From Seohaeicola sp024304985 (lineage in GTDB: Bacteria; Pseudomonadota; Alphaproteobacteria; Rhodobacterales; Rhodobacteraceae): a stretch of DNA of 64,000 bases. The stretch spans positions 1 to 64,000 of the forward strand of contig NZ_JARAMP010000007.1 of NCBI RefSeq assembly GCF_028802875.1, in the 5' to 3' direction. Below, piece after piece: positions 7,828 through 18,059 of this stretch; the first letter of the stretch is position 1, and every line of letters begins with the position of its first letter. The translations under genes and the position numbers were made by a program. The notes under the pieces are model-generated. The model searched no databases and had not been told where the DNA came from. It worked only from the letters and a program-made list of their open reading frames with translations.

Positions 7828-8319
7828 ATGACAGATGATGCAAAGATGACCGCCGACTTCTGGTCCCACCTCCGGTCGGACCGGACGGTCATGCTGGGGC
7901 TGGAGGACACCGCCCCGACAAGCCTGCGTCCGATGACGGTGCAGATGGACGGGGATGCGGACCATGGTCCGATCTGGTTCTTCACCTCGACCGACGCCGA
8001 CCTTGTGACGCAAGCCAGGGACGAGGATCTGGCGATCTTCACCTTTGTGTCGAAAGGTCACGACATCTTTGCCACGGTGCACGGCCATATGACCCGCGTG
8101 ACGGACCCTGCGGTCATCGACCGGCTTTGGAATCCGACTGTCGCGGCATGGTACAAGGACGGCAAGGATGATCCGACCCTTGCCTTGTTGCGCTTCGATC
8201 CTGTCCGCGCCGAGATCTGGCGCGACGGGTCCAGTCTTCTGGCAGGATTGAAACTGATCTTCGGCGGGGACCCGCAAGCCGATGCGCGGGACAATGTCGC
8301 GAAGGTGGCCTTGTCCTGA
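7828..8319 (+). CDS. Pyridoxamine 5'-phosphate oxidase-like, general stress protein 26 family
   Basis: Predicted 163-residue soluble split-barrel flavin-binding-type protein: LRSDRTVMLGL near the start, PMTVQMDG, IWFFTSTDADL (residues 50-60), and a C-terminal half typical of the stress protein 26 / PdxH-like family (RLWNPTVAAWYKDGKDDP). It probably binds FMN; no substrate is known. The ATG at 7828 follows AAAGGA and is preferred over upstream starts. It lies 60 bases after the YidB gene in the stress operon. Confidence 0.8.
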   Translation: MTDDAKMTADFWSHLRSDRTVMLGLEDTAPTSLRPMTVQMDGDADHGPIWFFTSTDADLVTQARDEDLAIFTFVSKGHDIFATVHGHMTRVTDPAVIDRLWNPTVAAWYKDGKDDPTLALLRFDPVRAEIWRDGSSLLAGLKLIFGGDPQADARDNVAKVALS

Positions 8320-8379
8320 CCCGGCAAGGTGCGGGGGCCACGGCCCTCGTGCCTGCCATTCAGACTGAAGGAGGACAAA

Positions 8380-8634
8380 ATGGACCGTTTGAGTATTTTT
8401 CTGACCCTGGCCGTAGGGGCCATGGTGACAGGCAGCCTTGTGACCCTTGTGCTGGCGCTTGGCTGGTATTCCTGGACAGCGATCGCCGTGGCCGCCGTGA
8501 TCGGTGTGCTGCTGACATGGCCGATCAGCTATCTCATCTCGCGCCGGATCAAACGGCAGGACCCGGACTGGGACGCCAAGAAGATCGACCGAGTGGACGG
8601 GGTGATCCCTGACCCGTCCGCGCCCGAGGTCTGA
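8380..8634 (+). CDS. Small two-helix membrane protein
   Basis: Predicted 84-residue protein with two hydrophobic helices (about 5-28 and 32-53), then a basic loop (RRIKRQDPDWD) and a polar tail. The start is set by a strong GAAGGAGG site. It resembles small envelope proteins of unknown role found in Rhodobacteraceae. Last gene of the probable GlsB operon, 60 bases after the flavoprotein-like gene. Confidence 0.65.
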   Translation: MDRLSIFLTLAVGAMVTGSLVTLVLALGWYSWTAIAVAAVIGVLLTWPISYLISRRIKRQDPDWDAKKIDRVDGVIPDPSAPEV

Positions 8635-9088
8635 GCGAAACGAACACTGACCGGAAACTTTGACCCGCCTGATGGCGGATGCGTTGCAGGGCGGAGGCGC
8701 TGCGGCGGTTCAAGCCGTATCGGCGGGACTGCGCGACAAACTGGTCGTCCTGACCGCTTTCACGTGCTGAGTGATTGCTTGGCTGTCCGGCGGCCTTCGG
8801 GATCTGGTCCTACTGCCGATCCGAAGCAACTGGACAACCGGGTCATCATGCAAGGCACTGCAGAGATGAGGGACGATACTTTGCAGCGCCTCGACGTCGC
8901 AATCAGACCCGGTCGCCCAGTTGCCTGGACGTGGCGACATACAGGGACATGCCGTCAGGTGATACTAATCCGTCGGATCCGCCACAGGTAGCACCGGAAA
9001 CTACCTAGGCCGCACGCCCCCCCGCGCATCCCGCGCGCCGTGCACCCTGCGCGTCCACTCTTGCGCACACGGGGGACGGATCACACGG
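8635..9088. other. Intergenic stretch, possible gene remnant and recurrent motif
   Basis: No convincing gene across 454 bases. A short plus-strand frame at 8651-8769 (with ATG at 8672) has coding-like composition but no clear ribosome binding site, and could be a remnant. A second copy of the motif also seen near 632 and 43921 lies at 8987-9008; here it forms a 6-bp inverted repeat (8986-8991 with 9001-9006). No intrinsic terminator with a T-run was seen for either flanking gene. Confidence 0.35.
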
Positions 9089-12000
9089 TCATCCCAGCCT
9101 GATCGTCAGGGTGCGGGATGTGGCCGTGGGGCGCAGGATCAGTTTGCCATCCACAGGGGCCAGCGCCAGACCGTCCAGCGTGGCAGAGACGATCCCGTGA
9201 CCCGTCCCGGCGCTGTTGTCGATGGTGATGGCAAGTGGGCCGTCCGGCAGTCGGATCACGGCCTTGACGGTTGGCCAGGCCTTCGGAAAGCTGGGGTTCA
9301 GGATGATGTCCGGCCCGGCGCGGGTCAGGCCGACAAGCCCCTCGATCCCGGCACGATACATCCATGCGGCGGACCCTGTGTACCAGCTCCAGCCGCCGCG
9401 TCCCACATGGGGGGCGGTGGAATAGACATCCGCCGCGACGACATAGGGTTCCACCTTGTAGATCGCAGCATCCGCCGGGGTCAGTGCGTGATGGACCGGG
9501 TTCAGCATCGCGAACAGATTCCCCGCCGCGTCGCCGTCGCCCAGCCCTGCAAAGGCAAGGATCGCCCACATGGCGGCATGGCTGTATTGCCCGCCATTCT
9601 CGCGCAGGCCGGGCGGATAGCTTTTGATGTAGCCGGGTTGCTGGTCCGACGTGTCGAAGGGTGGCGTGAAGAGCAGGGCTAGGCCGGGGTCGGGGCGGAT
9701 CAGGTGCTGCGCCATCGAGGTCATGGCCTGCTTTGCGCGTGCCGGATCGGCCGCGCCTGACAAAACGGACCAGGATTGTGCGATACTGTCGATACGGCAT
9801 TCGGTGGATTGGGCCGAGCCCAGCAGCGTGCCGTCATCATAGGTGCCGCGCCGATACCATGCGCCGTCCCAGCCGTCGCGTTCGATGGCGGCGGCGAGGT
9901 CCGCGCGGTGACGCCGCCACAGGGTTGCGCGTGCGGGATCGCGGACATCGGCCAGAGGGGCCATCGCGTCCAGCGTGGCGATCAGCAGCCAGCCCAGCCA
10001 GACCGAGGTGCCGCGCCCGTCTTCGCCCACGCGGTTCATGCCGTCGTTCCAGTCGCCTGTGCCGATCAGCGGCATGCCGTTGGCCCCGGTCAGGCTGATC
10101 GCCTGATCCAGACCGCGGGCGCAATGCTCGAACAGCGATGCCGTGAAAGGCGTCACATCCGGCGTGCCGAAATCGTCATGCGCGCCCGGCAGCAGGGCCG
10201 GTGCGTCAAGAAAGGGGATCTGTTCATCAAGAACGGCGGTATCTGCGGTCACGCTGATATATTGCGCGACGGCGAAGCCCAGCCAGACGCGGTCATCCGA
10301 GATACGGGTGCGCACGCCTTGGCCGGAATGGGGCAGCCACCAATGCTGCACATCGCCTTCGGGGAATTGCCGGGATGCGGCACGCAGCAGATGGGCGCGG
10401 GTCATGGCGGGCCTGAGGGCGGCCAGCGCCATCCCGTCCTGCAACTGGTCGCGAAAGCCATAGGCGCCGCTGGCCTGATAGAAGCCCGCACGCGCCCAGA
10501 CGCGACAGGCGAGCGTTTGATAGAGAAGCCAGCCGTTCACCATGATGTCCATGGCCCGGTCGGGTGTCTGGATCTGGACCGCGCCCAGCAGATCGTCCCA
10601 ATGGTCCTTGACGCCTTGCAGCGTGACCTCTGGATCGGCGGACCGGTGCCGCTGGATCAGGGCGCGGGCGGCCTCCTCGGACCGGGTCTGGCCCAGCAGG
10701 GCGACAAGTTCGACCGTCTCGCCGGGGGCGAGGGTCACCACCCTTTGCAGGGCGGCGCAGGGGTCCAGTGCCGGGCCCGTGCGGCCTGACAGGGGGGCGG
10801 CCCCAATTCCTGCCGGGTCGGCCATGCTGCCGCCCAGACCCAGCACCTCGGTCCGGTCGGCGCTGTGACTGGTGAGATCCGCGCCCAGATCGGCAAAGGC
10901 AATGCGGCCCGCAAAGGCGGTGGCATAGGGGTTGCGCGCCATGATCGCGCCGGTGACCGGGTCACAATGGGTGATGACATGGCGCAGGCTTGCCCCGCGC
11001 GCTGCGCCCAGCACCCATTCGGCATAGGCGGTCACCGACAGGCGGCGGGTCTTGGCCGTGTTGTTGCGCAAGGTCAGGCGCGAGATGCGGACGGGATCAT
11101 CCAGTGGCACGAACTGCACCAGCGTCGCGGCGATGCCATGGGCGCTGTGGTCGAACCGGCTGTAGCCAAAGCCGTGGCGCGCCACATAGAGACCGGAGTC
11201 GCGGATCGGCAGGGCGGTCGGGGTCCATGTCTGGCCGCTGTCCAGATCATGTATCCAGAACGCCTCGCCCGCCGGATCGGTGACGGGATCGTTCGACCAA
11301 GGGGTCAACTGGTTCTCGCGGCTGTTTTCGGACCAGACATGGCCGCTGCCCAAGGCCGAGACCTGAAAGCCGAAACCCGGGTTGGCGATGACATTGATCC
11401 ATGGTGCGGGCGTGGTCTGGCCCGCGCGCAGCACGATGACATATTCGCGGCCCTGTGCGTCGAAGCCGCCGGTGCCGTTGAAGAATTCCAGCGATGCGGT
11501 GTCGAAGGGCTCTGCGGCTGGGGCGGGTCTTGCCTGTTCCGGTGCAGGCGGGGTCTGCACAGGGGCAACAGGTACCGGCAGGGCGTCGATCTGCTGTGCG
11601 ATGCGGCCGCGACTGCCCATCAAGACGACGCTGGCCACGGCAAGCAACATGGCCTTGGCCTCGGGGAGGATCAGATCGCTGCGCAGCACATGAATCTTGC
11701 CGACCGCAGCGCTGCCGGGCAGATCGGGTCTTGGCCGTGACCCGGCGGATCGCACGGCGGTTTCGATCAGGTTTTGCAGATCCTGCACATAGGAGGCGGC
11801 GCGGTCGTTCAGAATGACCACATCGAAGGCCATCTGGCGCATCCGCAGATATTCATGGGCGGCCAGCACTTCATGCAGGCGCGGGATGTCCTCGACATCG
11901 TCGATCCGGAACAGAAGGATCGGCAGATCACCCGAGATCCCGTGGGGCCAGAGGGCCGATTGCGCGGCCGCGCCGGCGCGGATCACCGCGTCCGGTGAGC

Positions 12001-15000
12001 GCAGCCGCCTGTCGGCCCGGATCAGCATGCCGCCCAGACGCTGGAAGTCAGCCGCATCGGCGCGGGTGATGCCGAGGTGACGCAAGGCGACCTGCGCATG
12101 GGTCCATGACAGGGTGACGGCGCGGCCAAAGGCCGAGGGGTCGCGGTGGCGGTCCACCAGATCCAGAAGCGTGGCGGGATCATCCGCGATCATGGTCCAG
12201 AAGGTGACGCGGACCTGGCCGCCTGCGGGGACCTGCACCGTGCGACGGATCGAGAAGACGGGATCAAGCACTGTGCCCGTGCCTTGCGACAGGGATCGCC
12301 CTGCAAGGGCGGCCTGCATGACGGTATTGCCCTGACCCAGACAGCGGGCGCGGTCCGTCTCGAACTGGACGGGGGCGGTTTCCTTGCCCTCGACCACCGC
12401 GATATGGGCGGCCCAGACTTCGGGATCGGATGGGGCGCGGCGGCGGCGGGTGGCGATCAGGACGCCCAGTTCGGGAAGCACATCGGTGACGACAAAGAGT
12501 TTCGAGAAGGCCGGATGCGCCACATCGGCCGCCATGGGGCCAAGGACCAGTTCGGCGTAAGAGGTCAACTCGATCTCGCGCGGGCGGCGGCCGCTGTTGG
12601 TCAGCGTGACGCGCCGGGCTTCGGCATCGTCTTCGGCAGAGACGACGACTTCGGTCAGGGTCGTCAGCGAGGCGGCCTTATGCGTGAAGACGGCCTGATG
12701 TTCGCTGAACACGGCCTCGTGCCGGTCTGCCTCGACGCGGGTCGGTTGCAGGGCAGAGGACCAGACTGCGCCCGTTGCCCGGTCGCGCAGGGTAATGAAG
12801 GCCCCATATTGGGGTGTCGTGGGATCGTCGCGCCAGCGGGTCACGGCAAGGCCGCGCCAATGGCTGTATCCGGCCCCTGTCGGGGTCAGCATGACGCCAT
12901 AGTCGCCGTTGGACAGGACATGGGCCGTGGGCACGGCTGTTGCGGGGCTTGGGAATTGCCGAACGACAGGGGCTGAGTCCGGCTCACGGACCGGCATCGC
13001 CCCCTCTTCGGCGCGGGGCGGGGACTGGGTGACATCACGGGGCACACGTTCCTGCAAGAGCAGGTCAACCGCCATGATCATGGGTTCCGCGTGAAAACGC
13101 GCGCGCAGGCGGCCCTGCTGCACGGCATTGGCGATGGCGGTGATGGTCATCCCCTGATGATGGGCCATGTAGCTGCGCACGATGGCGAAGGCCGTCCCGG
13201 CGGGCAGGCGCGATGCGGTGAAATCCAGCGCCTCGTAGAAGCCGAAGCTGCCCTGGGCCCCCAGCGCAGCCATGCGCGCGAAGTTCTGCTGTGCTGCGGC
13301 GGGGTCCACCATGGCGGCCAAAGCGGTGGCATAGGGGGCGATCACGCGGCTTTCGCTGAGTCCGCGTTTCAGGCCCAGACCGGGCACACCGAAATTCGAG
13401 TACTGATAGGCCATTTCCAGATCACGGGCATTGTAGCCGGATTCCGAGATGCCCCATGGAATGCCGAGGTCGTCCCCATGGGCCTGTTGCCGCCGCACGA
13501 TCCAGCGGTTCGTCTCGGCAAGGACCGAGCCTTCGGGGGCGCGCATGACCAGTGACGGCATGAGATATTCGAACATGCTGCCCGACCACGAGATCAGCGC
13601 CGATCCGGCCCCCATGGGCGTGGCCGCCCGGCCCAGACGGAACCAGTGGCGCGTGTCCACATCGCCTTTGGCAATGGCAAACAGGCTGGCCAGCCGCGCC
13701 TCTGAGGCCAGCAGGTCATAGCGGCTGGCGTCAAGGCGGTTGGTGGCGACCGAAAAGCCGATGGACAGGAGTTTCTGATCCCGGTCGAGCAGGAAGTCGA
13801 AATCCATCGCATTGGCCAGCCCGCGGGACAGGTCCTCGACAGCGGCAAGACGTGGGCCAAGGGACAGGTCGCGATCCGCTGCATGACCGGCCAGACAGGC
13901 ATGTGCGGCGGCGATCCAGAAAGTGACCTCGGTCTGCGGGGACGCGGTATCGGCCTCAGCCATGCGGGCCTGAACGAGGGTGGGCGTGCTCAATGCCAGC
14001 AACCGGTCAAGCGGGGCGGCGGCCTTTGCGGCCTCGGACAGGTCCTTTAAGCGTGCAGCCAGTTCCCTGTCCGGGGACCGGGTTTCCTCCAGCGCCCGTT
14101 GCGCCAGTGTCAGCGTATCCAACAGACCTGCGCGCCAGTCGGCTTCGGCCGGGGAGGTGCGCCGCCATTCGGCACAGGCCTGCGCGACGGCGATCAGATG
14201 GCCAGCCAGATTGCCGCTGTCCACGGTCGAGATATAGGCAGGTTCCAGCACGCGCAGGTCATCGGTCGCATGCCAGTTGTGCAGATGGCCCCGGAAACGC
14301 GGCATCCGCTGGATCGTGGACAGGGTCCGTTCCAGACGGGAGGTGGCTTCGGCCCGGCCGATCCAGCCCATGTCATGCGCGGCCACTGTGGCCAGCAGAT
14401 AGAGGCCGATATTCGTGGGCGAGGTGCGGCGCGCCAGCAAGGGTTGCGGGGTTTCCTGAAAGTTGTCGGGGGGCAGGTCATTTTCGTCCCGGGTCACGAA
14501 CGTCTCGAAATAGCGCCACGTGCGGCGCGCGATCAGGCGCAGATCCTGACTGACGGGCGCGGTCAGCAGCGCGGTCTGGGGCGGTGGGCGCCTGCGGCTG
14601 ACACGAAAGGCGATCAGGGGGCTTAACAGCCAGAGCAGCGCGAAAGGCCCGGCCAAAGGCGCAGCGGGCGGATTGAGCGCGATTGCCGCAGCCGCAACCG
14701 CAACGCCAAGGGTCACGCCGCCCATCATCTCGCGGTAATGCCGCAAGGCACCGGGTTGGCGACGCTGGGCCATCTGGGCCGCGGTCACCCATTCCAGCAG
14801 GTTGCGCCGCGACACGGCCAATCGCCAGCCGGTCCGCACAATGGCGTCCGCCATGCGCAGCGCGGCGTCAGGCAACAACGTCAAGTCCAGCGCGATGCGC
14901 AGAAGGGCAATCCGGGTATCAGCGGCAAGGGCGGCGATATGGCTGTGCGCGGTGATCCCCGCCCGCCCCGGCAGCAGCAGAAAGGGCAGGGGCAGCAGAT

Positions 15001-17593
15001 AGGGAAGGGCTAGCAGGGCAACCATCATGACGGTCCAGATCGCGGCACCGGGCAGGGGCAGGAGCCAGCCTGCGGCCAGCGCGATCAGCGTCAGCGGCGC
15101 GGTCAGGGATCGGCGCAGGTTGTCGATCATCTTCCAGCGACCCAGCGCGGTGATCGGCGCCAGCGCCGCCCCCTTGCGGGGCAGCAGCCATGGCAGAAGC
15201 TGCCAGTCGCCCCGCACCCAACGGTGCTGGCGCTTTGCGATGATGTCATGGCGGGCGGGGAACTCCTCGACCACCTCGATATCCGACACGAGGGCCGCGC
15301 GGGCAAGGTTGCCTTCGAACAGGTCATGGCTGAGCATCGTGTTCTCGGGCACGCGACCGGCCAGCACGGCTTCGAAGGCATCCACGTCATAGATGCCCTT
15401 GCCGGTGAAAGAACCTTCTGCAAACAGATCCTGATACACATCCGAGATGGCCGCGGCATAGACGTCGATCCCGCCATGGCTGGCGTTGATCTGCTGGTAG
15501 AGCGAGCCTGCCGCCCCGACCGGCAAAGCAGGCGTCACACGCGGTTGCAGGATGCCATAGCCCCGCGTGACACGGCCGATGTCATGATCGACATGTGGCG
15601 CGTTGAGGGGATGCGCCAGTTTGCCGATCAATCGTCTGACGGTGTCACGCAAAAGCCGCGTATCGGCATCCAGCGTGATGACGAAGCGCACGTCCTGCGG
15701 CACGGTGCAGGGCGGAATGAAGCTGGTATCCGTGGCCCCGCGCAGCAGGCGGTTCAGCTCGGTCAGCTTGCCGCGCTTGCGTTCCCAGCCCATCCAGCGC
15801 CCCATCGCGGAATTCCACTGACGCCGACGGTGCAGGAACAGGAACCTGTCGCCGCCGGGAGAGGGATACGTGGCATTGAGCCGGGCAATGGCGCGGGTCG
15901 CCTGGGCGATCAGGGCGTCATCCTGCGGCCGGGTTTCCGTATCGGAATCCGGCATGTCCGACAGAAGCGCATAGTGCAAGGCCCCGTCCGTGCTGGACAG
16001 GTGATGCACCTCAAGCCGTTCGATGCAGGCAGCCAGATCGTCGGGGCTGTCCAGAAGCACGGGCATCGCCACCAGCGACCGCAACCCGGGGGGGATGCCA
16101 GCGGCGAGATCCAGCCCCGGCAGGCGTCGGGGGGGCACTGTGCGGGTCACCAGCAGATTGACCAGCGCGGAGGCAGCCTCGAAGGCCGGACCGATCCCCG
16201 CAAGGAACAACAGCAGCAGCAGCGGGCCTTGCACCCCTGCCTGAGCGAGCGCGAGCCCCAGAAGGGCCAGCGACAGGGTGCAGATGGCCAGCAGATATCC
16301 CCGCAGCCCCATCCGCCCGACGTGGCGTCGCAGCCGTAGCGCCAGCCCCGGACGATAGCCGATCCGGGCCTCGAACGCGCCGCGCCCCGCCCCGATCAGC
16401 GCGTGGCCGGGGTCACGCAGGGCGGGCGGGCCATCCACGTCGGCAAAGGTCAGCGCGGCATCGGCGACGGCCACTTCGGACAGATCCGCGCCGCGGGAGA
16501 GGGATTCGATCGCGGTGCGGTAAAGATTGCGGCTTGCGAAGTCCATCGCGCCGAAATCCGACCCCGCGCGCATCCTTTCATCGACGAGACTGACCTCCTC
16601 GAAGAAGTCAGGCCAGTCCATCTCGGTGATCAGGCGCATGCTGGTGACGATGTTGCGCATCGTGACGTTGGAGGCTCCCTGCCGCAACTGCGCGTGATGG
16701 ACCACATCGTCCATGGTCAGGTTCTGCTGCGTCAGGCGTGCTTGCAGCCAATCCAGCAGGGGCGTGTCATTGCGGTCGAAACCCCGCAGTCGCTGGGCGA
16801 TGCGCGCGGCAAAGATTTCGGGAAGAGGGGCATGTTCGAAAGCGGCCACGGCATCGGCCAGCACGCGCAAGCCGCGTTCGGAGGAGGGAGGGACATCCCC
16901 CGCCGGTCCGGGGGACAAGAGGCGGTCTACCAGATCATCGGCGTCCTTTCGGACCCGTTGCGCGGCGGTGATCTGTTCGGCCAGCCGTCGCATGTTCTCG
17001 ATCAGCACGATACGAATGGTGATGGCCACGGCCCACAATTCGCCGATGGTCAGCGGATCGACGGTTTGATAGGCGCGCACGAAACGGGTCAGAACCTTAC
17101 CGTTCAGCAGGCTGTCCGTATGGGCGACATAGGCCCAGGCCATGCCCAGCACGCGCGGATATCCTGCGAAGGGGCCTGCGGCCAGTTTGGGAAGCTGCCG
17201 GTAGTATCCGGGCGGAAGATCGCGCGCGATCTGTTCCAACTGGCGTTCGACCAGATGGTAGTTGTCCAGCAACCATTCGGTTGCGGGTGAGACGGTCTGC
17301 CCCGATTGCAGCGCCTTGGTGCAGCAGCGATAGGCCGACAGAAGTTCGGCGGCGTTGTCCTGCACCCTTGCGTGCAGGGGAAACACGCGCAGGGTGCGGT
17401 CGGTCACGGGTTGGGCTTTGGCCAGCGATATGGCGTGATGTTCCAGGCGTTCGGTGCCGAACAATTCGGCCCGGATCACCGTGCGATCATGCCACAAAGC
17501 GGCGGATTGCGCCCTTGTGCCACGCGGCAGCAGACGACCGAGGCCGGCGCGAAGGCCAGCGGTCGCCGCGCGCCGCGGCGATGGATCGCTCAC
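9089..17593 (-). CDS. ndvB: Cyclic beta-1,2-glucan synthase
   Basis: Predicted giant inner-membrane protein of 2834 residues, close to the length of NdvB/ChvB/Cgs (about 2830-2870). The N-terminal GT84 transferase, using UDP-glucose, shows a DADTRLLRD motif near 640 and QHRWVRGDWQ near 790. Membrane helices cluster near 425-480, 830-880 and 955-1000. A glycoamylase-like part follows (SYMAHHQGMTITAIANAV). The C-terminal GH94 phosphorylase domain, which sets ring size, has GTGDWNDGMNRVG near 2510 with the catalytic Asp. The product would be periplasmic cyclic beta-1,2-glucan, an osmoadaptation and host-interaction factor. The start is GTG 17593, overlapping the previous stop as GTGA, so translation is probably coupled to the 64-residue protein upstream. 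Confidence 0.93.
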   Translation of the reverse strand: MSDPSPRRAATAGLRAGLGRLLPRGTRAQSAALWHDRTVIRAELFGTERLEHHAISLAKAQPVTDRTLRVFPLHARVQDNAAELLSAYRCCTKALQSGQTVSPATEWLLDNYHLVERQLEQIARDLPPGYYRQLPKLAAGPFAGYPRVLGMAWAYVAHTDSLLNGKVLTRFVRAYQTVDPLTIGELWAVAITIRIVLIENMRRLAEQITAAQRVRKDADDLVDRLLSPGPAGDVPPSSERGLRVLADAVAAFEHAPLPEIFAARIAQRLRGFDRNDTPLLDWLQARLTQQNLTMDDVVHHAQLRQGASNVTMRNIVTSMRLITEMDWPDFFEEVSLVDERMRAGSDFGAMDFASRNLYRTAIESLSRGADLSEVAVADAALTFADVDGPPALRDPGHALIGAGRGAFEARIGYRPGLALRLRRHVGRMGLRGYLLAICTLSLALLGLALAQAGVQGPLLLLLFLAGIGPAFEAASALVNLLVTRTVPPRRLPGLDLAAGIPPGLRSLVAMPVLLDSPDDLAACIERLEVHHLSSTDGALHYALLSDMPDSDTETRPQDDALIAQATRAIARLNATYPSPGGDRFLFLHRRRQWNSAMGRWMGWERKRGKLTELNRLLRGATDTSFIPPCTVPQDVRFVITLDADTRLLRDTVRRLIGKLAHPLNAPHVDHDIGRVTRGYGILQPRVTPALPVGAAGSLYQQINASHGGIDVYAAAISDVYQDLFAEGSFTGKGIYDVDAFEAVLAGRVPENTMLSHDLFEGNLARAALVSDIEVVEEFPARHDIIAKRQHRWVRGDWQLLPWLLPRKGAALAPITALGRWKMIDNLRRSLTAPLTLIALAAGWLLPLPGAAIWTVMMVALLALPYLLPLPFLLLPGRAGITAHSHIAALAADTRIALLRIALDLTLLPDAALRMADAIVRTGWRLAVSRRNLLEWVTAAQMAQRRQPGALRHYREMMGGVTLGVAVAAAAIALNPPAAPLAGPFALLWLLSPLIAFRVSRRRPPPQTALLTAPVSQDLRLIARRTWRYFETFVTRDENDLPPDNFQETPQPLLARRTSPTNIGLYLLATVAAHDMGWIGRAEATSRLERTLSTIQRMPRFRGHLHNWHATDDLRVLEPAYISTVDSGNLAGHLIAVAQACAEWRRTSPAEADWRAGLLDTLTLAQRALEETRSPDRELAARLKDLSEAAKAAAPLDRLLALSTPTLVQARMAEADTASPQTEVTFWIAAAHACLAGHAADRDLSLGPRLAAVEDLSRGLANAMDFDFLLDRDQKLLSIGFSVATNRLDASRYDLLASEARLASLFAIAKGDVDTRHWFRLGRAATPMGAGSALISWSGSMFEYLMPSLVMRAPEGSVLAETNRWIVRRQQAHGDDLGIPWGISESGYNARDLEMAYQYSNFGVPGLGLKRGLSESRVIAPYATALAAMVDPAAAQQNFARMAALGAQGSFGFYEALDFTASRLPAGTAFAIVRSYMAHHQGMTITAIANAVQQGRLRARFHAEPMIMAVDLLLQERVPRDVTQSPPRAEEGAMPVREPDSAPVVRQFPSPATAVPTAHVLSNGDYGVMLTPTGAGYSHWRGLAVTRWRDDPTTPQYGAFITLRDRATGAVWSSALQPTRVEADRHEAVFSEHQAVFTHKAASLTTLTEVVVSAEDDAEARRVTLTNSGRRPREIELTSYAELVLGPMAADVAHPAFSKLFVVTDVLPELGVLIATRRRRAPSDPEVWAAHIAVVEGKETAPVQFETDRARCLGQGNTVMQAALAGRSLSQGTGTVLDPVFSIRRTVQVPAGGQVRVTFWTMIADDPATLLDLVDRHRDPSAFGRAVTLSWTHAQVALRHLGITRADAADFQRLGGMLIRADRRLRSPDAVIRAGAAAQSALWPHGISGDLPILLFRIDDVEDIPRLHEVLAAHEYLRMRQMAFDVVILNDRAASYVQDLQNLIETAVRSAGSRPRPDLPGSAAVGKIHVLRSDLILPEAKAMLLAVASVVLMGSRGRIAQQIDALPVPVAPVQTPPAPEQARPAPAAEPFDTASLEFFNGTGGFDAQGREYVIVLRAGQTTPAPWINVIANPGFGFQVSALGSGHVWSENSRENQLTPWSNDPVTDPAGEAFWIHDLDSGQTWTPTALPIRDSGLYVARHGFGYSRFDHSAHGIAATLVQFVPLDDPVRISRLTLRNNTAKTRRLSVTAYAEWVLGAARGASLRHVITHCDPVTGAIMARNPYATAFAGRIAFADLGADLTSHSADRTEVLGLGGSMADPAGIGAAPLSGRTGPALDPCAALQRVVTLAPGETVELVALLGQTRSEEAARALIQRHRSADPEVTLQGVKDHWDDLLGAVQIQTPDRAMDIMVNGWLLYQTLACRVWARAGFYQASGAYGFRDQLQDGMALAALRPAMTRAHLLRAASRQFPEGDVQHWWLPHSGQGVRTRISDDRVWLGFAVAQYISVTADTAVLDEQIPFLDAPALLPGAHDDFGTPDVTPFTASLFEHCARGLDQAISLTGANGMPLIGTGDWNDGMNRVGEDGRGTSVWLGWLLIATLDAMAPLADVRDPARATLWRRHRADLAAAIERDGWDGAWYRRGTYDDGTLLGSAQSTECRIDSIAQSWSVLSGAADPARAKQAMTSMAQHLIRPDPGLALLFTPPFDTSDQQPGYIKSYPPGLRENGGQYSHAAMWAILAFAGLGDGDAAGNLFAMLNPVHHALTPADAAIYKVEPYVVAADVYSTAPHVGRGGWSWYTGSAAWMYRAGIEGLVGLTRAGPDIILNPSFPKAWPTVKAVIRLPDGPLAITIDNSAGTGHGIVSATLDGLALAPVDGKLILRPTATSRTLTIRLG

Positions 17594-17784
17594 TCGTTTG
17601 ACGACAGATTACGGTCGCCGCCTGCGATCTCGGGGGGCATGGTTTCGGCCAGTTTCCGGTCACCGGCCTTGTACACGCGGCCCTTGGTATCGAGTCGGTC
17701 GATGGTGCGCGGCCCGGTCGTGCAATCGTTGCGCAGGCGCTTGGTCATGGCCACCCACTTGTCGGAAATTTGATCCCATTCCAT
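17590..17784 (-). CDS. 64-residue protein coupled to the glucan synthase gene
   Basis: Predicted small basic soluble protein (MEWDQISDKWVAMTKRLRND at the N terminus), with no membrane segment. The ATG at 17784 follows AAAGGACG with good spacing; another in-frame start seven codons upstream has no binding site. Its TGA overlaps the GTG of the cyclic glucan synthase gene by four bases, which strongly suggests cotranscription and translational coupling. I do not recognise the family; a regulatory or partner role for the synthase is only an inference from this arrangement. Confidence 0.65.
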   Translation of the reverse strand: MEWDQISDKWVAMTKRLRNDCTTGPRTIDRLDTKGRVYKAGDRKLAETMPPEIAGGDRNLSSNE

Positions 17785-17842
17785 GAAAACGTCCTTTCTG
17801 GACACGCGACCGCCATGCGCGGTGCGCTGCTAGTCCCTGAAT

Positions 17843-17868
17843 AACTGTTGATGAGCGACAGTCGTTCC
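17843..17868 (-). promoter_or_regulatory. Possible EcfG-type promoter (N18) before the glucan synthase operon
   Basis: On the minus strand GGAAC (complement of 17864-17868) and GTT (complement of 17843-17845) are 18 bases apart, one more than in the five better sites. It lies 58 bases before the start at 17784. Weaker than the N17 sites and could be chance. Confidence 0.35.
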
Positions 17869-17969
17869 CTTGGGTGAGGGACAATCACGCAGCGGTGGCG
17901 GAGTGCGTCCATTCAGGCCCCGGAATCGCCGGACGTTGGCGTGCGGCGTGCGGTTCACCAAGGAAAACC

Positions 17970-17994
17970 GGAACGAATAGCGCGGTCGGCTGTT
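17970..17994 (+). promoter_or_regulatory. EcfG-type promoter of the PRC-barrel gene
   Basis: GGAAC at 17970-17974, 17 bases, GTT at 17992-17994. It stands 65 bases upstream of the start at 18060 and is the only promoter-like signal there. Confidence 0.7.
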
Positions 17995-18059
17995 TCACTT
18001 GGACTGGGTGAGCAGGCGATCGGATGTCGAGAAGCCCCTCAACCCTGGAGGATTTTACC

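Noticed and set aside
9776..10789. Plus-strand open frames across the glucan synthase gene
   Set aside because: Antisense frames are common in high-GC genes; none has a ribosome binding site or family pattern, and the minus-strand GH94 motifs are clear.
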